Shown: positions 50,597-59,460 of the stretch, one piece after another
Layout: every line of letters starts with the position of its first letter
How positions within the stretch are numbered: position 1 is the first letter of the stretch
Assembly: GCF_900269665.1 (NCBI RefSeq)
Contig: NZ_LT985361.1
Coordinates: forward strand, 685,426 to 749,425
Reading direction: 5' to 3'
Length of the DNA: 64,000 bases
Source: Nocardia suismassiliense
GTDB taxonomy: Bacteria; Actinomycetota; Actinomycetes; Mycobacteriales; Mycobacteriaceae
Notes under the pieces: model-generated
The model's input: only the letters and a program-made list of their open reading frames with translations
Told to the model about the DNA's origin: nothing
Databases searched by the model: none
Made by a program: the position numbers and the translations under genes

Positions 50597-53581
50597 GTGA
50601 CGATGCGCGAGGACGCTCTGCGGGAGACAGACGCGGCGACCGGTCTGCGCGAGCAAGTGGCCGAGCAGTTCGCGCGGTACCGCACCGGCGGCGTCGAGAC
50701 CGCGCCGTACGACGAATGCGGCAGACCTACTGCGGGCTACTACGACGAGCTGGTCGACGCGGACGGCAAAGTGCGCCGGATGTGGTCGGAGCTGTCCGCC
50801 GACTTCGTCGAGCTCGGCACCACCGGCCTCGGCAGGCTCGACAACCGGGTGCGCAGGTTGATCGAGGACGACGGCATCACCTACACCGAGGTGCTCGGTC
50901 CGGGCGAGCAGGCGGTGGCGACGCCGTGGCGGCTCGATCCGATCCCGCTGCTGATCTCCGCGGATGACTGGACCCGGTTGGAGGCGGGCCTGGTGCAGCG
51001 CTCGCGGGTGCTCGACGAGGTGCTCACCGATGTCTACGGACCGCGCCGCACGCTCACCAGCGGACTGCTGCCACCCGAGGTGATCTTCGGTTACCGCGGT
51101 TATGTCCGTGCCGCCCATGGCATTACGGTGCCGGGCCGGCACCAGCTGTTCCTGCACGCCTGCGATATCAGCCGCTGGAGCGACGGGCAGTTCCGGGTAA
51201 GTGCCGACTGGGCGCAGGCTCCGTCCGGCGCCGGGTACGCGCTGGCCGACCGGCGGGTGGTGTCCACCGCGATCCCGGAGGCGTTCGAGCATTCCAATCC
51301 GCGCCCGCTGACGCCGTTCGCCCGGGCGATGCGGTTGATGCTGATCGAATCGGCGCAGGGGGAGGCCGACGATCCGTTCGTGGTGGTGCTCAGTCCCGGC
51401 GTGCACTCCGCGACCGCGTTCGATCAGGCCAATCTCGCCTCGATGCTCGGCTTCGCCCTGGTGGAAAGCGCGGACCTGGTGGTGCGCGACGGTGCGCTGT
51501 GGATGCGCTCGCTCGGCACGCTGCGCCGGGTCGATGTGGTGCTGCGCCGGGTGGACGCGGAGTTCGCCGATCCGCTTGATTTGCGGCCGGATTCGCGGCT
51601 CGGTGTGGTCGGGCTGGTCGAGGTGTTGCGCCGGGGAGCGGTCACCGTGGTGAACACGCTGGGCAGTGGACTGCTGGAGAATCCGGCGCTCACCGGGTTT
51701 CTGCCGCGCCTGTCCCGGGCGCTGCTGGGGGAAGACCTGCAATTGGAGAGCGCACCGACCTATTGGGGCGGTGACGATAAAGAACGCGCGCAGCTGATCA
51801 AGAATCTGCACCGGCTGATCATTCGGTCTGCGGTCGATGGTGCCACGCTTTTCGGGCCGGAATTGTCGATCCGGCAACGCGCCGATCTGCGGGACCGGAT
51901 CGAGGAAACCGGTTGGCAGTGGGTCGGGCAGGAACCCGCGCAGTTCTCGGTGGCGCCCGCGGTCGAGGGTTACGGCGGCTTGGCGCCGGCGCCGGTCGGC
52001 ATGCGGCTGTTCTCGATGGCGCGCCGCAGTGGGTACACCGCGATGGCGGGCGGCTTGGGGCGGCTGCATCAGCGCACGCTGCCCGACCGTGCGGTGATCA
52101 GGATTGCCGCCAAGGACATTTGGGTGCGGGCGGCGCCGAGTCCGGTGCCCGCGGTCGGTACCGAGGCGCCGCACGAGGAACGCGAGCGGCGTGCTGCCCC
52201 GGTGGTGGCGGCGGTCAGTTCCCCGCGTGTGCTCAACGATCTGTTCTGGATGGGGCGGTACGGGGAGCGGGCCGAGTCCGCTGCCCGGCTGCTCATGGCC
52301 ACGCACGACCGGTATCAGGACTTCCGTTACCGGCCGTGGCTGGAGGGTGCCGAGGCGATGCCGGTGTTGATGGCGGCGCTGGCTCGCGCCACCTCGACCG
52401 TTGCTCCGGCGGCGCTGCTGGGCGACGAGGACGCTGATAGTGCTGCGGCAGAGCAGGGTTCGCCAGATTCCGCGGTCGCGGCGCACTCGGCTACGAATGA
52501 ACAGGCGGCGAGCGCTACTCAAGTGCAGTCGAGCTCTGCTGGCGGGCAACCGCAAGAGCAGTCCGGCGACGACGAAGCTGCACCGACTTCGGCTGGCCGC
52601 GAATCCGATTCGGCGGAGCCAGACACGGCGGACGACGCGGGCGCGGATATCGCCGACGAAACGCAGGTGCCGATCCGGCCGGGAGTGTTGCAGCGGGCGA
52701 TCGTTGCCGCGGCGAATGCGGCGCAGGAGCAAGGCATTCCGGTGCCAGGGTCGCTGGGTCCGCCGCCGACGGCCGGAGCATCCCGGGACGGTTACGAATA
52801 CCTGGCGGCGTTGACGATCGACCGCGAGCTGCCCGGTTCGCTGGCCTTCGCCATCGATCGGTACGAGAACGCCGCGCGGGCCGTGCGCGACCAGCTGTCC
52901 GCGGACACGTGGATGATTCTGAGTGCCGTGGATCGAGCACTCACGGAGTACCGGAGCACCCAGGGCGATCGCGAAGCCGCGTTGTCGGCGGTGCATTCAC
53001 TCACCCTGGCCGCGCTGCTGTCGCTGTCCGGCATCGGCGCCGAATCGCTGGTGCGCGACTCCGGTTGGTACGTCATGGATATCGGCAAGCGGATCGAGCG
53101 CGGGCTCGCCCTCACCGCGCTGATGTCGGCCGCGCTGACGCAGGAGTTCCCGGACGAGGCTGAACGGGTGGTCACCACTTCGGTGCTGCGGGCCGCCGAA
53201 TCGCAGGTGAGTTACCGTCGGCGCCACGGTGATTCGGTGCGGATCTCCGCGGTCGCCGGACTGCTGCTCTTCGATACCGGCAATCCACGCTCGCTGGCCT
53301 ACCAGCTCGATCGGCTCGAGGCCGACCTGCAAACCCTGCCCGGTGCCTCGGGATCGTCTCGGCCGCAACGCCTGCTGGCCGACGCGCAACGCATGCTGCG
53401 CCGGGTCGACCCGGACGACCTCGACATCACCGACGACGACGGCATACGCACCGAACTGCTCGAGCTGCTGGAGGGCGTGCACCTGCGGCTGCGCAAGCTG
53501 TCCGACTCGTTCGAGACCTCGACCCTGTCGCTGCCCGCGGGCTTCCAGCCGCTGTGGGGTAGCACGCGGGTGGTCGGATGA
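50597..53581 (+). CDS. Fused circularly permuted ATP-grasp and alpha-E (DUF403) protein
   Basis: A 994-residue fusion. Residues about 40-500 are the circularly permuted ATP-grasp type 2 domain (DUF404/407): YDELVDADGKVRRMW, GYRGYVRAAHGI, RRVDVVLRRVDAEFADPLDLR, LLGEDLQLESAPTYWGGD and RIAAKDIWVR. From about 540 the alpha-E domain starts (NDLFWMGRYGERAESAARLLMATHDRYQDF), but a charged insertion at about 610-695 (Ser/Ala/Glu/Asp/Gln-rich) splits it before continuing to the end. The enzymes are predicted to form amide bonds between peptides or amines in an unknown product. GTG 50597 has GAGG about 8 bases upstream. The next gene, a transglutaminase, overlaps by 4 bases. Confidence 0.9.
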   Translation: MTMREDALRETDAATGLREQVAEQFARYRTGGVETAPYDECGRPTAGYYDELVDADGKVRRMWSELSADFVELGTTGLGRLDNRVRRLIEDDGITYTEVLGPGEQAVATPWRLDPIPLLISADDWTRLEAGLVQRSRVLDEVLTDVYGPRRTLTSGLLPPEVIFGYRGYVRAAHGITVPGRHQLFLHACDISRWSDGQFRVSADWAQAPSGAGYALADRRVVSTAIPEAFEHSNPRPLTPFARAMRLMLIESAQGEADDPFVVVLSPGVHSATAFDQANLASMLGFALVESADLVVRDGALWMRSLGTLRRVDVVLRRVDAEFADPLDLRPDSRLGVVGLVEVLRRGAVTVVNTLGSGLLENPALTGFLPRLSRALLGEDLQLESAPTYWGGDDKERAQLIKNLHRLIIRSAVDGATLFGPELSIRQRADLRDRIEETGWQWVGQEPAQFSVAPAVEGYGGLAPAPVGMRLFSMARRSGYTAMAGGLGRLHQRTLPDRAVIRIAAKDIWVRAAPSPVPAVGTEAPHEERERRAAPVVAAVSSPRVLNDLFWMGRYGERAESAARLLMATHDRYQDFRYRPWLEGAEAMPVLMAALARATSTVAPAALLGDEDADSAAAEQGSPDSAVAAHSATNEQAASATQVQSSSAGGQPQEQSGDDEAAPTSAGRESDSAEPDTADDAGADIADETQVPIRPGVLQRAIVAAANAAQEQGIPVPGSLGPPPTAGASRDGYEYLAALTIDRELPGSLAFAIDRYENAARAVRDQLSADTWMILSAVDRALTEYRSTQGDREAALSAVHSLTLAALLSLSGIGAESLVRDSGWYVMDIGKRIERGLALTALMSAALTQEFPDEAERVVTTSVLRAAESQVSYRRRHGDSVRISAVAGLLLFDTGNPRSLAYQLDRLEADLQTLPGASGSSRPQRLLADAQRMLRRVDPDDLDITDDDGIRTELLELLEGVHLRLRKLSDSFETSTLSLPAGFQPLWGSTRVVG

Positions 53582-54492
53582 TCGACCGCGACGGTTCGGT
53601 CCGGCGCTACCGGGTCGCGCACCGCACCACGTACTGCTACTCCGACGAGGTCGCCAGCTCCTACGGGCGGGCCTACCTGACGCCGCGCGAATTCCCAGGA
53701 CAGCAGCTGCTTTCGCACGAAATCTCGATCGACCCGGTGCCCTCGGACCAGTCGATCGGCCCGGATGTGTACGGCAACACCACCTCTTACTTCCACGTGA
53801 CCGCCCCCCATCGCACCCTGGTGGTCACCGGCGACTCGCTGGTCGAGGTCGATCACCGCGACCACGCCGCGCACGGTCCGGCGGACCGCCCGTGGGAACT
53901 GGCCCGCCCGACCGGCGCAACCGGCCCGCTCGCCGTGGAGTTCACCCTCGATCTGCATCCACCCGAAATCACCAGCGAGGTAAGGGCTTACGCGGCCGAA
54001 TCACTGATCCCCGGCCGCCCGCTGCTCGACGCGGTGGCCGAACTCACCAGCCGCATCCACGCCGACTTCACCTATCAATCCGGCTCGACCACCGTCTCCA
54101 CCAAGGTCGCCGACGTCTTCGCGGCCCGCGCCGGCGTCTGCCAGGACTTCGCCCGAACAGCCCTGGCCTGCTTGCGTTCGCACGGCTTGGCCGGCCGCTA
54201 CGTCTCCGGCTACCTCGCCACCGACCCACCCCCCGGCCGCGACCGCATGATCGGCGCCGACGCCACCCACGCCTGGGCCGCAGTCTGGGTCCCCGGCACC
54301 GACGACCACGACCGAACCGGCCACTGGATCGACTTCGACCCCACCAACAACCAATTCGGCGACGAACGCTACGTCACCGTCGCCTGGGGCCGCGACTACG
54401 CCGACGTCCCCCCACTACGCGGCATCATCTACACCGACGCCAAACAAAGCACCATCACCGTCTCGGTAGACGTCTCCCGGGTGCAGAGTTGA
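53578..54492 (+). CDS. Transglutaminase-like cysteine protease, coupled to ATP-grasp/alpha-E
   Basis: A 304-residue transglutaminase-core protein. The catalytic Cys is in GVCQDFARTAL, His in ATHAWAAVW and Asp in DFDPTNN, all in the right order, so it should act on peptide or isopeptide bonds. The N-terminal 100 residues are the bacterial-transglutaminase-like N domain (YRVAHRTTYCYSDEVASSYGRAYLTPRE). ATGA overlap with the ATP-grasp fusion shows translational coupling. Genome-context studies group this enzyme with ATP-grasp and alpha-E proteins as a peptide-ligation or cleavage system. Confidence 0.92.
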   Translation: MIDRDGSVRRYRVAHRTTYCYSDEVASSYGRAYLTPREFPGQQLLSHEISIDPVPSDQSIGPDVYGNTTSYFHVTAPHRTLVVTGDSLVEVDHRDHAAHGPADRPWELARPTGATGPLAVEFTLDLHPPEITSEVRAYAAESLIPGRPLLDAVAELTSRIHADFTYQSGSTTVSTKVADVFAARAGVCQDFARTALACLRSHGLAGRYVSGYLATDPPPGRDRMIGADATHAWAAVWVPGTDDHDRTGHWIDFDPTNNQFGDERYVTVAWGRDYADVPPLRGIIYTDAKQSTITVSVDVSRVQS

Positions 54493-54508
54493 CCCGCGTA
54501 GTGCCCTG

Positions 54509-55267
54509 CTATGCGTGGGCGGCGTAGATGTGGGCGGAGACTTCGTTGCGCATGTGGGTGAAGGCGGGGTGGGTGCGGGATTGGGTGGGGGTGGGGTTGT
54601 CGTAGATGATGCGGCCGGGGCGGGTGCCCATGACGAGGACTCGGGTGCCGAGGAGGAGGGCCTCGTCGATGCTGTGGGTGACGAAGAGGACGGTTTTTCG
54701 GCGGTCGCGCCAGAGGGTGCGGAGTTCGTCCTGGAGGTTTTCTCGGGTCAGGGCATCCAGGGCGCCGAAAGGTTCGTCCATCAGGATGATTTGGGGATCG
54801 TTGACTAGTACGCGGGCGATTTGGGCGCGTTGCTGCTGGCCGCCGGAGAGTTCGTACGGGCGGCGGTTGCCGAGGTGGTCGAGGCCGACCAGGGTGAGCA
54901 TGCGTTCGGCTTCGGCGCGGCGCTCATCGCGGGGAACGCCACGGACTTTGGGGCCGAATTCGACGTTCTGGCGGACCGACAGCCAGGGGTAGAGGTTGGG
55001 TTGCTGGAAGACGACGCCGCGGTCGGGCGAGGGCCCGGTGACGGGGCGGCCGCCGACTCGGACCGTGCCTTCGGTCGGCTCCAGGAAACCGGCGAGGATG
55101 TTCAACAGGGTCGACTTGCCGCAGCCGGAAGGTCCTACAACACAGACGAATTCGCCGCTCTCGATGGTCAGATCGGTCGGTGCGAGCACCTGCGTCGGGC
55201 CGCCGTCGCCGCGGTAGCTCTTGCTCACGCCGGAGAGGACGACCCGGTGCTCATCCGGCGCGGTCAC
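54509..55267 (-). CDS. ABC transporter ATPase (taurine/sulfonate/nitrate type)
   Basis: A 252-residue ATPase. Walker A GPSGCGKST (about residue 45), Q-loop QQPNLYPWL, signature LSGGQQQR and Walker B IILMDEPFGALD are intact. The family (SsuB/TauB/NrtD) energises import of sulfonates, taurine or nitrate. The GTG start overlaps the stop of the binding-protein gene by 4 bases, so it is the third gene of an operon. Convergent with the transglutaminase. Confidence 0.9.
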   Translation of the reverse strand: MTAPDEHRVVLSGVSKSYRGDGGPTQVLAPTDLTIESGEFVCVVGPSGCGKSTLLNILAGFLEPTEGTVRVGGRPVTGPSPDRGVVFQQPNLYPWLSVRQNVEFGPKVRGVPRDERRAEAERMLTLVGLDHLGNRRPYELSGGQQQRAQIARVLVNDPQIILMDEPFGALDALTRENLQDELRTLWRDRRKTVLFVTHSIDEALLLGTRVLVMGTRPGRIIYDNPTPTQSRTHPAFTHMRNEVSAHIYAAHA

Positions 55268-56331
55268 GAGGACGCGCCCTTGGCCGCATCGGCGTAAATC
55301 CCGCTGCGGTAGGCGTTTTCGTCACCGACCGAGTCGATACCGCCCTGGCTCAACAGGAATTCGGCCGTCTTGCGCAGATCGGCGGCGAATCCGCCGCCCA
55401 GGTACTTCGCGTCGGCCTGCTCGGCCGCGCCGAGGTAGGTATATCCGGCCAGCTGCGGCCCGACCAGCGTGGGTGCGATGCCGAGCTGCGCACCGATCGA
55501 CACGGTCGCATCCGCCGGCTTGCTTCGCAGCTGCGTCACTGCGTAGTCCTGCAGTTTCGCCCACACCACCGCGAATCGCGCGTTCTGGTCGAGGAACTTC
55601 GTGCTCGCGACCGCGAGATCGAAGGTCGGCGCCCCCGCGGCCGCGGTGTCAGCGCTGGAGGTGACCAGCTGACCGCCGGCCTCGATGAGCTTCGACAGCG
55701 TCGGATCCCACACCCAGGCGGCGTCGATTTGACCGCCGTTCCAGGCACCGGGAATCGCGTCGGGCGCCATGTTGATCACCTGCACGTCAGCGGCCAGTCC
55801 GGCCTTGTCGAGCGCGGCCAGCAGACTGTAGTGCGCGGTGCTGCCGAACGGTGTCGCGATGCGCTTGCCGCGCAGCCCGGCCAGCGTGCTGACCGACTTG
55901 TCCTTGGCGACCAGCGATTCCGACTTGCCGATCACATCGTGGATCCACAGCACCCGCACCGGCAGCCGCAACGGCGCGGACAGCGCCTTGGTCGCCGGAC
56001 TCGACCCCATGGTGCCGATATCGAGGCTGCCCGCACCGAACGCCTGGACCACATCGGCCCCGGAGGAGAACTGGCTCCAGGTGACTTTCGCGTTCGGCAG
56101 GCAGGCGGCCAGCAGGCCGCGATCCTTGACGAACAGATCGGCGTTGGGGATGGCTTGGAAACCGATCCGCGCCTGCGTGGTGACGCTGGGATCCGCGGCG
56201 AACGGACAACTCGCCTGCGCCCCATCGACTCCGGTGTCGCCGCGGCCGGACTCGACGCACCCGGCGGTCGTCGCAACGACGGCGGCCACGGCGAGGCCGG
56301 TCGTGACCATGCGACGAACTGCGGCATTCAT
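55264..56331 (-). CDS. ABC transporter substrate-binding lipoprotein (taurine/sulfonate type)
   Basis: A 355-residue lipoprotein with a lipobox in VATTAGCVES (Cys about residue 25) and a two-lobe NMT1/TauA-like fold (LFVKDRGLLAACLPNAKVTW, GSLDIGTMGSSPATKA, GKRIATPFGSTAHYSLLAAL). The pattern resembles taurine-binding TauA, but the ligand cannot be read. Its stop-start overlaps on both sides (ATGA with the permease upstream, GTGA with the ATPase downstream) tie the three genes in one operon. Confidence 0.88.
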   Translation of the reverse strand: MNAAVRRMVTTGLAVAAVVATTAGCVESGRGDTGVDGAQASCPFAADPSVTTQARIGFQAIPNADLFVKDRGLLAACLPNAKVTWSQFSSGADVVQAFGAGSLDIGTMGSSPATKALSAPLRLPVRVLWIHDVIGKSESLVAKDKSVSTLAGLRGKRIATPFGSTAHYSLLAALDKAGLAADVQVINMAPDAIPGAWNGGQIDAAWVWDPTLSKLIEAGGQLVTSSADTAAAGAPTFDLAVASTKFLDQNARFAVVWAKLQDYAVTQLRSKPADATVSIGAQLGIAPTLVGPQLAGYTYLGAAEQADAKYLGGGFAADLRKTAEFLLSQGGIDSVGDENAYRSGIYADAAKGASS

Positions 56332-57215
56332 GCTTTGCCTTTCCACGGAACTGCTTTGGTGCCAACAAATTTGATGACGGAGTCGAGGACGAGTGCCGCG
56401 CAGCCGATCACGATGATGCACGCGATGGTCAGCGGCGTATCGAGCTGCGTGCCCGCGATATACGCGAGCCCACCGATGCCGGGAATGCCGTTGTTGAGCT
56501 CCGCGGCGACCACGGTGGTCCAAGCGAACGCGGTGGCGATCCGGATGCCGCCGATCACCTCGGGCAGCGTCGCGGGCAGCACCACGCGCGAGATGACCTG
56601 GGCGCGACCGGCGCCCAGCGCGCGGGCGGCATTGAGGTAGTCCTGCTTGACGCCCGTGACACCGCTCAGCGTCGCGATGGCGATCGGCGGGAACGCGGCG
56701 AGGAACAGCAGCCAGACCTTCGACAGATCACCGATGCCGAACCAGACGATCAACAGCCCGATGTAGCCGAGCGGCGGCAGCGACCGCAGGAAGTTCAGGA
56801 TCGGCTCGGTGACCAGGCGCACCGGGGTGAGCATCCCCATCACGAAGCCGACCGGCGGCCCGAGCACGATCGCGATACCGACGCCGGCGGCGATGCGCTG
56901 CAGGCTGGCGAGCAGATGCTCCCAGAGGTAGTAGTTCTGCTCACCGATCACCGTGCGGTCCACGCCCGGCGCGATCGCATGCCGGGAGTTGGCCCGTACG
57001 AACGCCTCCCAGACCGCCTGCGGCGATGGCAGATACAACGGATCGACCAACCCGGCGGCGGTGACCGCTGCCCACAGCCCGAGCACGAGCGCCAGCGCCG
57101 CGACCCGCGTCAGCGCCGGAGCCAGCAGACGGCGATAGTCGCGCGGTCGCCGCGCTGCGACGGCAGGCTTGTCCGCCTGGACCGGCTGGGCGTCCGGGGT
57201 GCTTATCGCGGTCAT
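56328..57215 (-). CDS. ABC transporter permease (taurine/sulfonate type)
   Basis: A 295-residue inner-membrane permease with six helices after a cytoplasmic N-terminus. The EAA-like coupling loop ALGAGRAQVISRVVLPATLPEVIGGIR is clear, and LRSLPPLGYIGLLIVWFGIGDLSKVWLLFLAAF is typical of TauC/SsuC. It is the first gene of the importer operon. No sulfonate monooxygenase is nearby, so the transported compound remains open. Confidence 0.88.
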   Translation of the reverse strand: MTAISTPDAQPVQADKPAVAARRPRDYRRLLAPALTRVAALALVLGLWAAVTAAGLVDPLYLPSPQAVWEAFVRANSRHAIAPGVDRTVIGEQNYYLWEHLLASLQRIAAGVGIAIVLGPPVGFVMGMLTPVRLVTEPILNFLRSLPPLGYIGLLIVWFGIGDLSKVWLLFLAAFPPIAIATLSGVTGVKQDYLNAARALGAGRAQVISRVVLPATLPEVIGGIRIATAFAWTTVVAAELNNGIPGIGGLAYIAGTQLDTPLTIACIIVIGCAALVLDSVIKFVGTKAVPWKGKA

Positions 57216-57375
57216 GCGGCACTCGGTGACAGTCCACGCCGGCGCAGGCCCACCTCGGACACGGCACTCTCCTCAACACTCGGCAAACCTCGACGCTATC
57301 GGTGGCGAGGGTGCCGAGGGGAGAGTTAGAAACGCCGTGAACTTAATCGGCCGCGGCGGGTCCGCGCGGTGCCGA

Positions 57376-57828
57376 TCACCCTATTCCGTTGACACTTCCA
57401 TTCATGCCGTTCATACCGTTCATACCGACGTGCTCGCCGATGTTGCCCGCCAGCCACTGGTTCTGCGCCAATGTCTCGAAAACACAGATGAGCAACAGTT
57501 TTCGACTGCGCCTGCTCACCGAGTACTCGAGATCGGGCGCGGCTTCCGGGCCGCGCAGCGCACTGCTGATGCCTTTGCGCAGGTTCGGTTCCGACAGCAG
57601 CCAGAACAATTCCGGCCCGATCAACACCGATTGCCCGCCGGTCTCGTGGAACCAGCGACCGGCGAATTCGATCAACAGGTCGGTGAACGCGTCGCCGCTC
57701 TCCACCGACTCGGTGAGCTGGCTCAGCGCACCCGACCGATCGACACTGCTCTGGATCACCGAGGCGAGCCTGCTTGCTACTTCACGGAACTGATCGACGT
57801 CCTGGTCCTGCCAGACTGTTAGAGACAT
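57376..57828 (-). CDS. Unknown protein with a C-terminal MNG repeat tail
   Basis: 150 residues, not recognised. The body is helical and polar with no signal peptide. The C-terminal segment contains GMNGMNGMNGSVNG, encoded by imperfect 9-base repeats (57399-57430). GGAGAAAAACA precedes the ATG. The gene follows the DUF2637 gene on the same strand (61 bases apart), and that product also has an Asn-Gly-rich tail. Confidence 0.55.
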   Translation of the reverse strand: MSLTVWQDQDVDQFREVASRLASVIQSSVDRSGALSQLTESVESGDAFTDLLIEFAGRWFHETGGQSVLIGPELFWLLSEPNLRKGISSALRGPEAAPDLEYSVSRRSRKLLLICVFETLAQNQWLAGNIGEHVGMNGMNGMNGSVNGIG

Positions 57829-57889
57829 TGTTTTTCTCCATCGAAGTAGTCGAGCGTGGGTGAGTAATTACCGGGACGTCGCGGCGGAA

Positions 57890-58636
57890 TTATCGGTGGT
57901 TGACCAGCTTTCGGCCGTCGGCGTCGAAGGTGTTGAAACGCATCGGGGTGTTCGGCCCGGTGGCGAAGGGCACCGCGGGACCGGTCTGCGGGTGGTCGTT
58001 GCCGTTGTTCTGTGCCTGTCCGTTGCTCTGCGCGTGCCCGTTGGTCACTGACTGCCCGTTGGCCAGGGCATGGCCGTTGAGCTGCGGCGACGTCACCAGC
58101 TCCGGCGCTTCCTCGACCGCGAACCGCTCAGCCTCCGCAGCGAGGGCGTCGCGCCGTGACGCGCTGCTGCGCGCCAACAGAATCAAGGTCAGGTGCACCG
58201 CGAACAACAGGGTCAGCGGCATTCCGGCATAGATGATCAACGACACCGGACCGCCGCCGATTTCCCGCGCGTATTCGATATTTCCGGCGACCGAAACCAG
58301 GGTCGAGACCACGAAAAGCCCCGTCGCATACCACCATCCCGCACTGCGTTTCGGAAATGACGCGGTGGCGACGATGGAACCGACAACGAGCCCGTCGATG
58401 GCGATCGGCACATTCGCCGCCAGGTCGGCTTCCACCAGATTGCGCACGGCCAGGTGGTGCAGTGCGGCAAAAGACATCTCGAACGCCTTGAGCGCCACCA
58501 CCGCGGAAACAATCAGCGACAGGTACAACGGTCGCGGTCGTAGCAGGCTGCGACAGCGGGCCCAAATCGGTGGACGGCGTGGCATTACCGGCTGCGTCAT
58601 TGATTCGGCAGGTGACCCCGGCGTGATCGTCGTCAT
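57890..58636 (-). CDS. DUF2637-like membrane protein with an Asn-Gly-rich tail
   Basis: 248 residues. Four membrane helices: about 36-54, 74-90, 100-118 and 130-150 (LIVSAVVALKAFEMSF, NVPIAIDGLVVGSIVATASF, WWYATGLFVVSTLVSVAGN, LIIYAGMPLTLLFAVHLTLILLA). These fit DUF2637, a family often found on plasmid-, phage- and conjugation-linked DNA in actinobacteria. Residues about 185-225 are NGHALANGQSVTNGHAQSNG-type repeats. ATG 58636 was chosen over an upstream ATG; the ribosome-binding site is weak. No other mobility gene is nearby. Confidence 0.65.
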   Translation of the reverse strand: MTTITPGSPAESMTQPVMPRRPPIWARCRSLLRPRPLYLSLIVSAVVALKAFEMSFAALHHLAVRNLVEADLAANVPIAIDGLVVGSIVATASFPKRSAGWWYATGLFVVSTLVSVAGNIEYAREIGGGPVSLIIYAGMPLTLLFAVHLTLILLARSSASRRDALAAEAERFAVEEAPELVTSPQLNGHALANGQSVTNGHAQSNGQAQNNGNDHPQTGPAVPFATGPNTPMRFNTFDADGRKLVNHR

Positions 58637-58749
58637 AGCGGGGAGCGTAGCGTGCAAATAGCCGCACACCCCGGAGCCTATCGGTCGAGTCGCGTTTATC
58701 GATCAATCACGACGCGACCTGGCATTGTGCTGCCCGCAGGCGGAGTAAC

Positions 58750-59460
58750 CTACGCGCGCAAGCGTTCGCGGCGCAATTGCTCGACCTCCGGCATCGGCAG
58801 CGGCGCCAATTCCGCGACGCCGAGCGCCCGCGCCAAAAGCAGGTCGGCGAGTTCGGGATTGCGGGCCAATGCGGGACCGTGCATGTAGGTGCCGATCACC
58901 GAACCCTGCACCACGCCTTCCAGCCCGTCCCCGACGCCGTTGCCGACCCCACGGGTCACCCGGGCCAGCCCGGTCGCGTCGCCGCCGAGTTTCGTGCCGC
59001 CCCGGTGGTTTTCGAAGCCGGTCAGCGCCGCGCTGAGCCCGGTGAGCAGGGGAGCGGTGGTCACCTCGCCGATCGCGCGCTTGACCTGCGGCGCGGTGGT
59101 GACGTCGATCATGCCGACGCCGTCGACCCGCTCGCCGGTGGACGTCTCGTACCACTGGCCGAGCACCTGGATGGCGGCGCAGATGGCCAGCACCGGAGTG
59201 CCTTTCGCGGCCGCCTGCTGCAGGCCCGGGTAGCGCTGCAGGTGCCGGGTCGCCAGCCGCTGCGCCGAATCCTCCGCACCGCCAAGGGTGTAGATGTCCA
59301 GCGAGTCGGGAACCGGGTCGGCCAGCGTGATTTCGACGACCTCGGCGTCGTAGCCGCGCAGCCGCAACCGCTGCCGCAGCACCAGCGCGTTCCCGCCGTC
59401 GCCGTAGGTGCCCATCACATCGGGCAGGACGAGGCCGATGCGGACGGTCGATTCACTCAT
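58750..59460 (-). CDS. gatD: Lipid II isoglutaminyl synthase glutaminase subunit GatD
   Basis: A 236-residue class I glutamine amidotransferase. The nucleophile Cys94 lies in LAICAAIQVLGQWYE and the catalytic His194 in GTYMHGPALARNPELAD, equal to the Cys94 and His189 positions of Staphylococcus aureus GatD. GatD supplies ammonia to MurT to amidate the alpha-carboxyl of D-Glu in lipid II. It starts inside the end of murT (ATGA overlap), as in most actinobacteria (Rv3713-Rv3712). Confidence 0.95.
   Translation of the reverse strand: MSESTVRIGLVLPDVMGTYGDGGNALVLRQRLRLRGYDAEVVEITLADPVPDSLDIYTLGGAEDSAQRLATRHLQRYPGLQQAAAKGTPVLAICAAIQVLGQWYETSTGERVDGVGMIDVTTAPQVKRAIGEVTTAPLLTGLSAALTGFENHRGGTKLGGDATGLARVTRGVGNGVGDGLEGVVQGSVIGTYMHGPALARNPELADLLLARALGVAELAPLPMPEVEQLRRERLRA

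Noticed and set aside
50561..52996. An 811-residue minus-strand open frame
   Set aside because: Antisense to the ATP-grasp fusion, which has clear domain motifs.
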